Notes: generated from the letters alone by a model not told the origin. A DNA stretch of 41,550 nucleotides from Lachnospiraceae bacterium (GCA_030524525.1 JAUNGI010000022.1:1-41550); one strand, 5' to 3'; counted from the stretch's first letter, positions 26,001 to 32,787 are shown. Translations and numbers: made by a program.

Positions 26001-26495
26001 ATCATCGGCGGCATGATCGTCGATAAAAAGCTGCTGACGACGAGAAGCAATGCCATGATGTGCTTTCTGACGCTGGAGGACGTGTCGGGAACCGTGGAGG
26101 TCATCGTTTTTCCGAAGGATTACGAGAAATATAAGGCGAAGCTCAATCTGGACGCAAGACTGTTTGTGAAGGGAAAGGTTTCGGCGGAGGAGGAAAAGGC
26201 GGCGAAGCTCATTTGCCAGAGCATCTGTCCCTTTGACGAGATCCCGAAGGAGATCTGGATCCGCTTCCCGGATAAGGCGGCTTACCAGAGGGAAAGCGAA
26301 GGGCTGGCGGAGCTGCTTGCAAAGAGCGACGGAACCGCGCCGGTCGTTATTTACTGCGACCGGGAACGGCAGATCCTGCGGCTGCCGAACAATCTGACCG
26401 CGCGGACGGACCCGGAGTTTGTGAACCGCCTCAGAGAGCTTTACGGAACGGAAAAGATAGGAATCAAAAATACAAAAATCACATTTTGGAGGTAA
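23016..26495 (+). CDS. dnaE: DNA polymerase III alpha subunit (DnaE type)
   Basis: The 1159-residue replicative polymerase has an N-terminal PHP domain starting HLHVHTEYSLLDG. The class C palm domain carries the catalytic acidic motif PDIDIDF (396-402) preceded by GPGRGSAAGS, and the fingers include SGKTEGVFQLES and YRPGPMDFIPKYI. A helix-hairpin-helix region and a C-terminal OB-fold (about 1000-1080) follow. It is the DnaE1/DnaE3-type enzyme; whether a PolC is also present cannot be seen here. The ATG at 23016 is preferred to an upstream GTG (22995) because the PHP start aligns. Its last codons contain the ribosome-binding site of pfkA. Confidence 0.97.
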   Translation: MNFTHLHVHTEYSLLDGSGKIREMVRRAKELGMDALAITDHGVMYGVIDFYRACKEEGIRPVIGCEVYVAPGSRFDKEGAQNDKRYYHLVLLAENQQGYQNLMKIVSKGFTEGFYYKPRVDHELLRQYHEGLIALSACLAGEVPTALRMGQYDEAKERALAMQKIFGENNFFLELQDHGIPAQKTVNQGLLRLHEDTGIPLVATNDIHYTLAEDAVPHDILLCIQTLSKVSDENRMRYEGGQYYMKSPEEMERLFPYAKEALQNTWEISNRCSVEIVFGEYKLPRFDVPEGYTAKAYLRQLCEEGLKTRYPDCWQQHRERLDYEISTIENMGFVDYFLIVWDFIRYAREHDIPVGPGRGSAAGSIVAYSLRITDIDPIRYNLLFERFLNPERLTMPDIDIDFCYERRQEVIDYVVRKYGSDRVVQIVTFGTLAARGVIRDVGRALDLPYNRVDSVAKMIPMELGITIDKALTMNSELRELWESDEEIRNLIEMSKRLEGLPRHTSMHAAGVVIANAPADEYVPLSCSGDGTVTTQYTMTTLEELGLLKMDFLGLRTLTVLKNAEELARKKDPGFSLEKISYEDENIYELLSSGKTEGVFQLESSGMKSFMKELKPHNLEDVIAGISLYRPGPMDFIPKYIKGKEHPEAIEYDCKELEPILEPTYGCIVYQEQVMQIVRDLAGYSYGRSDLVRRAMSKKKAAVMEKERQNFVYGNPEEGVPGCGAIGISEAVANKIYDEMTDFAKYAFNKSHAACYAVVAYRTAYMKYYYPVEFMAALITSVIENSGKVAGYIANLRQMGIELLPPDINEGFANFSVGTKDGKSAVRYGLSAIKGLGKSVIDGIVQEREAGGPYKDLADFISRLTGKEVNKRTIENFIKAGAFDSLPGTRKQKMQVYGQIMDGVLQEKKNSMSGQLSLFEFMEEDVSPVSVSYPPCGEFEKQELLALEKEVLGFYVSGHPLQDDMAMIQKTATRSTVDFALNEETGLPGVTDGATEIIGGMIVDKKLLTTRSNAMMCFLTLEDVSGTVEVIVFPKDYEKYKAKLNLDARLFVKGKVSAEEEKAAKLICQSICPFDEIPKEIWIRFPDKAAYQRESEGLAELLAKSDGTAPVVIYCDRERQILRLPNNLTARTDPEFVNRLRELYGTEKIGIKNTKITFWR

Positions 26496-26500
26496 CAACC

Positions 26501-27493
26501 ATGGCATTTTTGAAGGGAAAGAAGAAGGACATCAAAACCATCGCGGTGCTTACCAGCGGAGGCGACGCGCCGGGAATGAACGCCGCCGTCCGCGCCGTCG
26601 TCCGTACGGCGATCGTCAACGGCTTAAAGGTCAAGGGCGTTCTTCGGGGCTATACGGGACTGTTGGAGGAGGACTTCTTCGACATGGACGCGCGCAGCGT
26701 GTCGGACATCATCCAGCGCGGCGGAACGATCCTCTATACGGCGCGCTGTCCGGAAATGCTGCGCGCCGACGGCGTGGAGAAGGCGGCCTATATCTGTAAA
26801 AAGCACGGGATCGACGGTCTTGTCGTGATCGGCGGCGACGGCTCCTACCGGGGCGCGCAGAAGCTGTCCGAGCACGGCGTCAACGTGATCGGCGTGCCGG
26901 GAACGATCGACCTCGACATTGCCTGTACCGACTATACGATCGGTTTCGATACGGCGCTGAATACCGCCATGGACGCGATCGACCGGGTGCGCGACACCTC
27001 CACCTCCCACGAGCGGTGCAGCATCATTGAAGTTATGGGACGGAAGGCGGGGCATATCGCCCTTTGGTGCGGCATTGCAAACGGCGCGGAGGAGATCCTC
27101 GTTCCGGAGCGCTACGACTATGAGGAGCAGGCGATCATCGACCGGATCATCGCCAGAAAGAAGCTGGGCAAGAAGCTGCATATCATCATCAACGCCGAGG
27201 GCATCGGCGATTCCAACGGTATGGCAAAGCGCGTGGAGGCAGCCACCGGTCTGGAAACGCGCGCAACGATCATCGGCTATATTCAGCGGGGCGGAAGTCC
27301 GACCTGCCGCGACCGCGTTTTTGCTTCGGCAATGGGCGCGAAAGCGGTGGATATCCTCGTGTCCGGCGGCATGAACCGCGTCGTCTGTTATCAGAAGGGC
27401 GCTTTTGTCGATATGGATATTCAGGAGGCGCTGCTGATGCAGAAGGATCTCGACCAGTCCCTGTGGGAGATCTCGCGGAAGCTTTGTCGTTAG
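26501..27493 (+). CDS. pfkA: ATP-dependent 6-phosphofructokinase
   Basis: The 330-residue glycolytic enzyme makes fructose-1,6-bisphosphate. It shows the nucleotide-binding TSGGDAPGMNAAVR (about 19-32) and GGDGSYRGA, whose Gly pattern indicates ATP rather than PPi use. The catalytic loop PGTID lies at 133-137, MGRKAGHIALW follows, and RGGSPTCRDR is the substrate-binding segment. The loop reads TIDLD (L138), where the usual sequence is TIDND; both Asp residues are kept. GGAGGT at 26488-26493 lies over the dnaE stop codon, giving a 5-bp gap and probable translational coupling. dnaE next to pfkA is a recurring arrangement in Clostridia as I know it. Confidence 0.95.
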   Translation: MAFLKGKKKDIKTIAVLTSGGDAPGMNAAVRAVVRTAIVNGLKVKGVLRGYTGLLEEDFFDMDARSVSDIIQRGGTILYTARCPEMLRADGVEKAAYICKKHGIDGLVVIGGDGSYRGAQKLSEHGVNVIGVPGTIDLDIACTDYTIGFDTALNTAMDAIDRVRDTSTSHERCSIIEVMGRKAGHIALWCGIANGAEEILVPERYDYEEQAIIDRIIARKKLGKKLHIIINAEGIGDSNGMAKRVEAATGLETRATIIGYIQRGGSPTCRDRVFASAMGAKAVDILVSGGMNRVVCYQKGAFVDMDIQEALLMQKDLDQSLWEISRKLCR

Positions 27494-27505
27494 AGGGCTT
27501 TTGCG

Positions 27506-28039
27506 ATGTACTGGCCGAAAAATTACAAACATAACTGCCGCGTCGAGCTGCCGGAGGGCTATCTGAACGGTCAGGGCGTGGGGGCGCTTGCGCCGATGCG
27601 CTACGGGCTTTCCACGGTCGCGCACTCCGGCTGCGGCACGCTGGCGGTCTACAATGCGCTGGTGGCGCTCGGCCGTCCCGCGCCGCTTCCGAAGATCATT
27701 CGGGAGCTGGAGCTGTACGCGGAGTCCTTTTTCGGGCTGCTCGGCACGGTGCCGTTTTTTCTTGCGGTATATTTCCGGCGGCATAAGGTTCCGCTGCATA
27801 TGACGTTTTCGTACCGGAGGACGTTCCGAAGCCGCTATGCGGTCGCCGCTTATTGGACAAAGCGGCCGTTCTTTTCGGGCGCGCACGTGGTTTTTCTGGA
27901 ACGGTTGCCGTCGGGACGGCTGCGGGTGTATAACCGCTACAGCAACCGCGGCTGCGCGTACGAGCTGGCGTCCCCGGAAGAACTGACGACGCGGGCAAGA
28001 TTTATCGTGGGCTATGAGTACCGCCCGGAAAGGAAGTAA
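27506..28039 (+). CDS. Uncharacterised protein, possible C39-like cysteine hydrolase
   Basis: I do not recognise a named family with certainty. The 177-residue protein contains VAHSGCGTLAVYNAL with a Cys at 43 at the start of a helix, then GAHVVFLE with H127, then VYNRYSNRG with N143/N147. That Cys-His-Asn/Asp order and spacing is what C39-like papain-fold proteins show. A hydrophobic stretch near 74-90 could be a buried helix or membrane contact. There is no signal peptide. It lies 12 bp after pfkA and its end overlaps the longest possible pepT frame, so it belongs to the dnaE-pfkA transcription unit. A cytosolic peptidase-like or non-catalytic role are both possible. Confidence 0.6.
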   Translation: MYWPKNYKHNCRVELPEGYLNGQGVGALAPMRYGLSTVAHSGCGTLAVYNALVALGRPAPLPKIIRELELYAESFFGLLGTVPFFLAVYFRRHKVPLHMTFSYRRTFRSRYAVAAYWTKRPFFSGAHVVFLERLPSGRLRVYNRYSNRGCAYELASPEELTTRARFIVGYEYRPERK

Positions 28040-28049
28040 GAAAAAAAGC

Positions 28050-29273
28050 ATGGACAGTAAAGTAACGGAGCGCTTTCTTCGCTATGCGGAGGTGCTTACG
28101 CCGAGCAGCGAGGAGAGCGAAACGGTTCCGACAAGCGAGTGTCAGTTTACGCTGGCAAGGCTGCTTGCGGAGGAAATGAAGCAAATGGGGATCGCCGACG
28201 CCGAGGTGGACGACAAGTGCTATGTTTACGGCAGCATTCCGGCGACGCCCGGCTGCGAGGCGCGCCCGGCGCTGGGCTTTATCGCCCACATGGACACGGT
28301 AGCGGACTTTGCCGAGCATCCGGTGAAGCCGGTGCTGCATCCCCGGTACGACGGCGGCGAGCTGCCGCTTGGAGACAGCGGTAGAACTCTGAAAATAAAA
28401 GATTTTCCGCATCTTCCCTCGCTTGCCGGACGGACGCTGATCACCAGCGACGGCACGACGATCTTGGGGGCGGACGATAAGGCGGGCGTTGCCGAGATCC
28501 TGACGATGGCGGAGCGGCTTCTGACCGAAAACCGCCCGCACGGAAAGATCTGCATCGGCTTTACGCCGGACGAGGAGGTCGGAGCCGGCGCCGATCATTT
28601 TGACGTAAAACGCTTCGGAGCGGACTTTGCCTACACCGTGGACGGCGGGGCGGAGGGCGAGATCGAATACGAGAACTTCAATGCGGCGTCCGCCGTCTTT
28701 GAGGTCAGGGGCTTCAACGTGCATCCGGGAAGCGCGAAGGATGTGATGATCAACGCGGCGCTTGTCGCGATGGAGATCAACGGCAGCCTGCCGCCGCAGG
28801 AAACGCCGGAGCATACCGAAGGGTACGAGGGCTTTTATCATTTGACGGATATGAGCGGCAGCGTGGAAAAGGCAAGACTTTCGTATATCGTGCGCGACCA
28901 CGACGCGGCAAATTTCGAAAGGCGGCTGGAAACGCTGCGGAAGATCGCCGCAAGGTGCAACGCCGCTTACGGCGAGGGAACCGTGACGCTGACGATCCGG
29001 GAGCAGTATCGGAACATGGCGGAAAAGATCCGGTCCTGCTTTCATTTGATCGAAAACGCCTGCAAAGTGGTGGAGGAGCTGGGAATCGTTCCGCGCGTGC
29101 AGCCGATCCGCGGCGGCACGGACGGCGCGCGGCTGAGCTTTATGGGACTTCCGTGCCCCAATCTGGGAACCGGCGGCTATGCGTTCCACGGCCCCTACGA
29201 GCACATTACCGTGGAGGGTATGGAGCGCTCCGTGCAGATCCTTTTGGGAATTGTCGAAGTCTATGCAAAGTAA
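28050..29273 (+). CDS. pepT: Peptidase T (tripeptide aminopeptidase)
   Basis: The 407-residue M20 metallopeptidase removes N-terminal residues from tripeptides in the cytosol. Zinc ligands are visible in GFIAHMDTVADF and LGADDKAGVAEI. The catalytic Glu pair lies in GFTPDEEVGAGADHFD, the Asp in YTVDGGAEGEIEYENFNAA, and the last His in NLGTGGYAFHGPYEH. IRGGTDGARLSFMGLP is characteristic of PepT. The ATG at 28050 gives the family's usual N-terminus (VTERFLRY); an in-frame ATG at 28014 overlaps the previous gene and adds a Lys-rich extension. Confidence 0.95.
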   Translation: MDSKVTERFLRYAEVLTPSSEESETVPTSECQFTLARLLAEEMKQMGIADAEVDDKCYVYGSIPATPGCEARPALGFIAHMDTVADFAEHPVKPVLHPRYDGGELPLGDSGRTLKIKDFPHLPSLAGRTLITSDGTTILGADDKAGVAEILTMAERLLTENRPHGKICIGFTPDEEVGAGADHFDVKRFGADFAYTVDGGAEGEIEYENFNAASAVFEVRGFNVHPGSAKDVMINAALVAMEINGSLPPQETPEHTEGYEGFYHLTDMSGSVEKARLSYIVRDHDAANFERRLETLRKIAARCNAAYGEGTVTLTIREQYRNMAEKIRSCFHLIENACKVVEELGIVPRVQPIRGGTDGARLSFMGLPCPNLGTGGYAFHGPYEHITVEGMERSVQILLGIVEVYAK

Positions 29274-29276
29274 CGC

Positions 29277-29305
29277 TTGACATTTTCCGGGCGCTGCGCT
29301 AAAGT
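29277..29305 (+). promoter_or_regulatory. Promoter of the ribU transcript
   Basis: TTGACA (29277-29282), a 17-nt spacer and TAAAGT (29300-29305), about 20 nt before the riboswitch aptamer. Confidence 0.8.
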
Positions 29306-29325
29306 AAGTCTGACAAAAAAATAAA

Positions 29326-29443
29326 TTCTTCGGGGGCAGGGTGACTCGAAAGAGAATTCCCGACCGGCGGTACAGTCCGCGAGCGTTTTGCTGATCCGGT
29401 GAGATTCCGGAACCGACAGTAAAGTCTGGATGAGATGAAGAAA
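29326..29443 (+). promoter_or_regulatory. FMN riboswitch (RFN element)
   Basis: The conserved RFN core is present in order: TTCTTCGGGGGCAGGG, ATTCCCGACCGGCGGT, AGTCCGCGAGC, GATCCGGTGAGATTCCGG, CCGACAGT, AGTCTGGATG and closing GAAGAA. It binds flavin mononucleotide and represses downstream genes. A helper hairpin at 29450-29471 (GAAA loop) and a terminator at 29491 form the expression platform. TTCGGGGG (29329-29336) in the aptamer's 5' side is identical to the terminator's 3' arm, so CCCCCGAA (29491-29498) can pair with either, which explains FMN-dependent termination. Confidence 0.96.
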
Positions 29444-29490
29444 AGCGAAGTCCGTGCAGAAATGCATGGACGGTTTGTGCGGTACAAAGC

Positions 29491-29520
29491 CCCCCGAATT
29501 CGTTCGGGGGTTCTTTTTTT
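29491..29520 (+). terminator. Riboswitch-controlled terminator
   Basis: CCCCCGAA (29491-29498) and TTCGGGGG (29503-29510) form an 8-bp stem with a stable TTCG tetraloop, followed by TTCTTTTTTT. Confidence 0.92.
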
Positions 29521-29522
29521 GC

Positions 29523-29549
29523 TCTATGGGAACCTGTAGTTCCCATAGA
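29523..29549 (+). other. 11-bp perfect hairpin downstream of the riboswitch terminator
   Basis: TCTATGGGAAC (29523-29533) pairs with GTTCCCATAGA (29539-29549) around a CTGTA loop. No T-run follows. Function unclear; it sits between the transcription-control and the putative translation-control part of the leader. Confidence 0.6.
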
Positions 29550-29550
29550 A

Positions 29551-29570
29551 CAAAAACCGCTCCGCTGGGG
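29551..29570 (+). repeat. Truncated third copy of the structured-leader tail
   Basis: This stretch contains CCGCTCCG (29557-29564) in the same local context (CAA-A-rich run before, a G-rich run after) as the 3' ends of the two structured leaders at 8412-8440 and 29718-29745, but with no hairpins of the element before it. Its GCTCCG could compete for the CGGAGC loop at 29660-29665. Confidence 0.4.
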
Positions 29571-29611
29571 ATCACATTTGTTCCTTCCGATCCGAAGAAA
29601 ACGAGGTAAGA

Positions 29612-29734
29612 GTGAAAATCAGGCTGATGCGCTGCTTTTTCACCCTCGGCGGTTTGCGGCGGAGCACAAGCCGCCGGTGATCGCAGCCGAAAATTTGGGA
29701 TTTTCGGCGCGGCACTTCGCAAGAACACGCTCCG
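29612..29734 (+). promoter_or_regulatory. Structured leader element, copy 2 (upstream of ribU)
   Basis: P1: GTGAAAA (29612-29618) with TTTTCAC (29637-29643). P2: GGCGGTTTG (29648-29656) with CAAGCCGCC (29667-29675), with loop CGGCGGAGCA containing CGGAGC (29660-29665). P3: CCGAAAAT (29687-29694) with ATTTTCGG (29700-29707). GCTCCG (29729-29734) can pair with the P2 loop and ends 4 nt before the AGGAGG site. The linker CGCAA (29718-29722) can pair with TTGCG (29654-29658). Stems differ from copy 1 at 8287-8430 by compensatory changes, while loop and linker sequences are conserved, which points to an RNA rather than a peptide. Function unknown. Confidence 0.6.
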
Positions 29735-29751
29735 CTATAGGAGGTAGAAAA

Positions 29752-30501
29752 ATGAAAAATTTTTTGTCGAATCTCAAGGATATGGCGCTGCAGGCGAAGG
29801 AGCATCTGGGCTTTCTGCTCGCCGCCGTCTGCGTTGTGGCTGTGATCGTAGGTCTTGCCTACGCGGCGGAGGCGCTGATTCGGAAGGTACATAAGGAAGA
29901 GGCGCGCGGAAAAGAGTCGATGCGGCTTCGGCGGATGACGCTGATCGCCATGCTGTCCGCGATCGCCACGGTCCTGATGCTGTTTGATTTTCCGGTATGG
30001 TTCATCCCCAGCTTTTATAAGATGGATTTCAGCGAGCTGCCCGTGATCATCGGCGCGTTCGCGCTCGGGCCGGTGGCGGGCGTGCTTATCGAATTTTTGA
30101 AGGTGTTCCTCAATCTGTTCCTGAACGGAACGGACACGGCGTTTGTGGGAGAATTTGCAAACTTCTGCATGGGATGCTGCTATGTGGTTCCCGCGTCGAT
30201 TCTCTATTACGCAAAAAAGACGAAAAAGAACGCCGCGATCGGTCTGGGGCTGGGCGTTCTGATCGCCACGCTTGCGGGCTGCCTTCTGAACGCGTATCTC
30301 CTGATCCCGACCTATTCCAAGGTGTTTCATATGGATCTGAGCATCATCATCGGGATGGGAACGGAAAAGAACGCCAGCGTCGGCGGGCTGTTTACGTTCG
30401 TCACGCTGCTGGTGGCGCCGTTCAATCTGCTGAAATATACGCTGATGTCCGTTATTACGATGTTCAGCTATAAGCATATCAGCCGTCTTTTGAAGGGCTA
30501 G
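29752..30501 (+). CDS. ribU: RibU-type ECF transporter substrate-binding (S) component for riboflavin
   Basis: The 249-residue integral membrane protein is the riboflavin-specific S component of an energy-coupling-factor transporter, which works with a shared EcfT and EcfA module encoded elsewhere. The family motif DFPVWFIPSFYKMDFSELPV and IGAFALGPVAGVLIEFLK are present, followed by several hydrophobic helices. The FMN riboswitch in its leader strongly supports riboflavin or FMN as substrate. There is an extra N-terminal hydrophobic helix (about 18-41) and basic linker before the usual start (near MRLRRMTLIAML), making it longer than typical RibU. The ATG at 29752 follows AGGAGG (29739-29744); the frame is open upstream to 29578 only by chance. 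Confidence 0.93.
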   Translation: MKNFLSNLKDMALQAKEHLGFLLAAVCVVAVIVGLAYAAEALIRKVHKEEARGKESMRLRRMTLIAMLSAIATVLMLFDFPVWFIPSFYKMDFSELPVIIGAFALGPVAGVLIEFLKVFLNLFLNGTDTAFVGEFANFCMGCCYVVPASILYYAKKTKKNAAIGLGLGVLIATLAGCLLNAYLLIPTYSKVFHMDLSIIIGMGTEKNASVGGLFTFVTLLVAPFNLLKYTLMSVITMFSYKHISRLLKG

Positions 30502-30521
30502 ACAAAGCTTCTTTTCACCGC

Positions 30522-30549
30522 TTGCAATCCTGCCGTTATCTGTTATAAT
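30522..30549 (+). promoter_or_regulatory. Promoter for the YcxB-like/tsa cluster
   Basis: TTGCAA (30522-30527), a 16-nt spacer and TATAAT (30544-30549), about 60 bp before the next start codon. Confidence 0.7.
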
Positions 30550-30610
30550 CAATTTGTTGACGCGGCAGTGGATGCAGGCGGTTTTTTAGGCTTTTTTGAG
30601 GAGAACGGAA

Positions 30611-31165
30611 ATGGAAACAACGCAGGGATCGGGAGCTTCGGCTCCGGAAAACGAAAAAAAGGTGACGCTGGAATATCGGATGCGCTTTTGGGATCTGTAC
30701 GGCTTTTCTCTGCGGCAGGCGCTGACCGGTCTGAACGGATGCGCCTATTGGCTTGTGCTTGCGCTGCTTGTGTGGCGGATGATAACGGGCTTTGCGGAGG
30801 ATAAGCAGAGCGTTCGCATCCTGCTGATCGGAGCCGTGATCCTGCTTGTCGTCGTGATGCCGGCAAATATGGCGCTGCGGACGGCGCAGGCGCTTCGGAT
30901 GGCGGCGCAGTATCAGAACGACAGCGTCTATACGGTGAGCGCCGAGGGCATTTTTGTCAAGCAGGGAGAGGCGGAGGAGCTTGTGGAATGGAGCCGCATC
31001 CGGAAGGTTCGCGAGAGCCGGCGCTGTTTTTACGCCTATGTTCTGAAAAACAGCGCGTTTATTTTTCCGAAGGAGCTGCTGGGAGAAGATACGGAGACCC
31101 TGCGGGAGCTTCTGCAGGCCTACGCCGGGAAGTCCGTTCCGGACCGGTCTGCGGCGGAGCGGTGA
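30611..31165 (+). CDS. YcxB-like membrane protein
   Basis: The 184-residue protein has two adjacent transmembrane helices (about 42-62 and 75-95) and then a cytosolic domain (about 105-175) with the pattern of the YcxB-like family: VYTVSAEGIFVKQGEAEELVEWSRIRKV and AFIFPKELLG. Function in the family is unknown. GAGGAG (30598-30603) with a 7-nt gap supports the ATG at 30611. It is the first gene after the promoter, and tsaE begins 5 bp later, so it is co-transcribed with the t6A genes, although no functional link is known. Confidence 0.75.
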   Translation: METTQGSGASAPENEKKVTLEYRMRFWDLYGFSLRQALTGLNGCAYWLVLALLVWRMITGFAEDKQSVRILLIGAVILLVVVMPANMALRTAQALRMAAQYQNDSVYTVSAEGIFVKQGEAEELVEWSRIRKVRESRRCFYAYVLKNSAFIFPKELLGEDTETLRELLQAYAGKSVPDRSAAER

Positions 31166-31170
31166 AAATT

Positions 31171-31620
31171 ATGGTAATGGAAAGCTTTTGCGCGGAAGAT
31201 ACCTTCCGCATCGGAGAGATGATCGGGAAAAAAGCAAGAGCCGGCATGGTATTCTGCCTTGACGGAGAGCTGGGGACCGGAAAGACGGTGCTGTCAAAGG
31301 GCATTGCCAAGGGGCTTGGGATCGCAGAGCCGGTCAGCAGCCCCACATTCACCATTTTGCAGGAATATTCCGACGGTCGTCTGCCGCTTTATCATTTCGA
31401 CGTTTACCGGCTCGGAGAGCCGGAGGAGATGGAGGAGCTGGGCTATGAGGACTATTTTTACGGCGAGGGCGTCTGCCTGATCGAATGGTCGAGCCGCATT
31501 GCCGAGCTGCTGCCGGAGGACGCCGTTTTCCTGACGATAGAAAAAGATTTGAGCAAGGGGCTGTCCTATCGGCGGATCACCCTTGCGGCTGGAGGTAAGA
31601 GTGAAGATACTTGCCATTGA
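31171..31620 (+). CDS. tsaE: tRNA t6A biosynthesis ATPase TsaE
   Basis: The 149-residue P-loop ATPase works with TsaB and TsaD to attach threonylcarbamoyl to A37 of ANN-decoding tRNAs. Walker A is GELGTGKT (about 32-39). VSSPTFTILQEYSDG and PLYHFDVYRLG are family hallmarks, and LIEWSSRI lies near the C-terminus. The ATG at 31171 is used; a second ATG two codons later is possible. The tsaB start lies 20 bp inside its 3' end. Confidence 0.95.
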   Translation: MVMESFCAEDTFRIGEMIGKKARAGMVFCLDGELGTGKTVLSKGIAKGLGIAEPVSSPTFTILQEYSDGRLPLYHFDVYRLGEPEEMEELGYEDYFYGEGVCLIEWSSRIAELLPEDAVFLTIEKDLSKGLSYRRITLAAGGKSEDTCH

Positions 31621-32323
31621 CAGTTCGGGCGCCGCAGCGTCTGCGGCGGTGCTGAACGAAACGACTCTGATCGGGGAAATTACGCTGAACAACCGACTGA
31701 CCCATTCGCAGTCCCTGCTTCCGATGATCGACGAGGTCATGCGGATGACCGGAACGGAGGGGGCGGAGCTGACCTGTATTGCCGTTGCCGCCGGGCCCGG
31801 CTCGTTTACGGGGCTCCGCATCGGCGCGTCCACCGTAAAGGGGCTGGCGATGGTCTATGATAAGCCCATCGCGGCGGTGCCGACCGTGGATGCGCTCGCC
31901 TGCAATTATTACGGCGCGTCGCAGCTCGTCTGTCCGCTGCTCGACGCGAGGCGCGGGCAGGTCTACGGAGGGCTGTACCGCTTTACGGAGGACGGTCTGC
32001 AAGCGCTTGTGCCGCAGACCTGTACCGAGCTGTCGGAGCTTCTGGGAAAGGTGAACGCCTTGGGACAGGAGGTGCTCTTTCTGGGAGACGGCGCCGACGC
32101 GTACCGCGCCCGGATCCCGGAGCTGACGGAGGTGCCGTATCGCTTTGCGCCCCCGCATTTATCCAAGCAGCGCGCCGGCTCCGTGGGGCTGCTCGCCTTG
32201 CAGTACGCCAAGGAAAATAAGTACACTACCGCGGTAGAATTCGTGCCGGAGTATTTGCGGAAAAGTCAGGCGGAACGGGAGCGGGAGGCTCGCGGGACGG
32301 AAGCGTCCGGAGCGGAAGCATGA
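31601..32323 (+). CDS. tsaB: tRNA t6A biosynthesis protein TsaB
   Basis: The 240-residue ASKHA-fold protein is the partner of TsaD in the threonylcarbamoyl transfer complex. It begins VKILAIDSSGAAASAAVL and has the dimer-forming helix with THSQSLLPMIDEVM and the segment AAGPGSFTGLRIGASTVKGLA. A GTG start at 31601 follows GGAGGT (31591-31596). It overlaps tsaE by 20 bp and rimI by 4 bp (ATGA), so translation is coupled on both sides. Confidence 0.95.
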   Translation: MKILAIDSSGAAASAAVLNETTLIGEITLNNRLTHSQSLLPMIDEVMRMTGTEGAELTCIAVAAGPGSFTGLRIGASTVKGLAMVYDKPIAAVPTVDALACNYYGASQLVCPLLDARRGQVYGGLYRFTEDGLQALVPQTCTELSELLGKVNALGQEVLFLGDGADAYRARIPELTEVPYRFAPPHLSKQRAGSVGLLALQYAKENKYTTAVEFVPEYLRKSQAEREREARGTEASGAEA

Positions 32324-32787
32324 AGCCGCTGCGAATCGTACCGATGACGCCGGAGCATGTGCCGCAGGTGGCGGCGCTGGAGCAGGCGACGTTTTCGGAG
32401 CCTTGGAGCGAGCAAAGCCTTCTGCAGGCGGCGCTCGACGAACGCTACCGCTATCTGGTCTGTCTGGAGGACGAGCGGCTCGTCGGCTATGCGGGACTGC
32501 TGCTTGCTTCGGACGAGGGACAGGTGACCAACGTCGCCGTCCGCCCGCAGCGGCGGGGGCAGGGGGTCGGAACCCGGCTGATGGAGGCGTTGAAGGAAGA
32601 AGCCAAGAAACGCGGAGCAAAGCGGCTCTTTCTTGAGGTACGCGTCGGAAACGCGGCGGCGCGGCACGTATACGAAAAGTCCGGCTTTGTCGCCGCCGGT
32701 ATTCGCCGGGGCTTTTATCGGAAACCGCCGGAGGACGCAGTCGTTATGCTCTATGAGACGGATGGTCAAACGGATTCTCTCCTGTAA
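32320..32787 (+). CDS. rimI: Ribosomal protein S18-alanine N-acetyltransferase RimI
   Basis: The 155-residue GNAT enzyme acetylates the N-terminal alanine of ribosomal protein S18. The acetyl-CoA motif VAVRPQRRGQGVGTRLMEAL (about 71-90) and the later LEVRVGNAAARHVYEKSGF are intact, and the C-terminal RRGFYRKPPEDAVVML is typical of RimI. Its position directly after tsaB is conserved in many bacteria. It starts with an ATGA overlap with the tsaB stop. Confidence 0.92.
   Translation: MKPLRIVPMTPEHVPQVAALEQATFSEPWSEQSLLQAALDERYRYLVCLEDERLVGYAGLLLASDEGQVTNVAVRPQRRGQGVGTRLMEALKEEAKKRGAKRLFLEVRVGNAAARHVYEKSGFVAAGIRRGFYRKPPEDAVVMLYETDGQTDSLL

Noticed and set aside
22515-26507. A 1330-codon open frame on the minus strand opposite dnaE
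   Set aside because: It mirrors the codon pattern of dnaE, is Arg/His/Leu-rich with no recognisable domain and has no ribosome-binding site; typical antisense shadow in GC-rich DNA.
29578-29751. An in-frame N-terminal extension of ribU through the structured leader
   Set aside because: AGGAGG at 29739-29744 fits the ATG at 29752, and the extension would consist of the RNA element.
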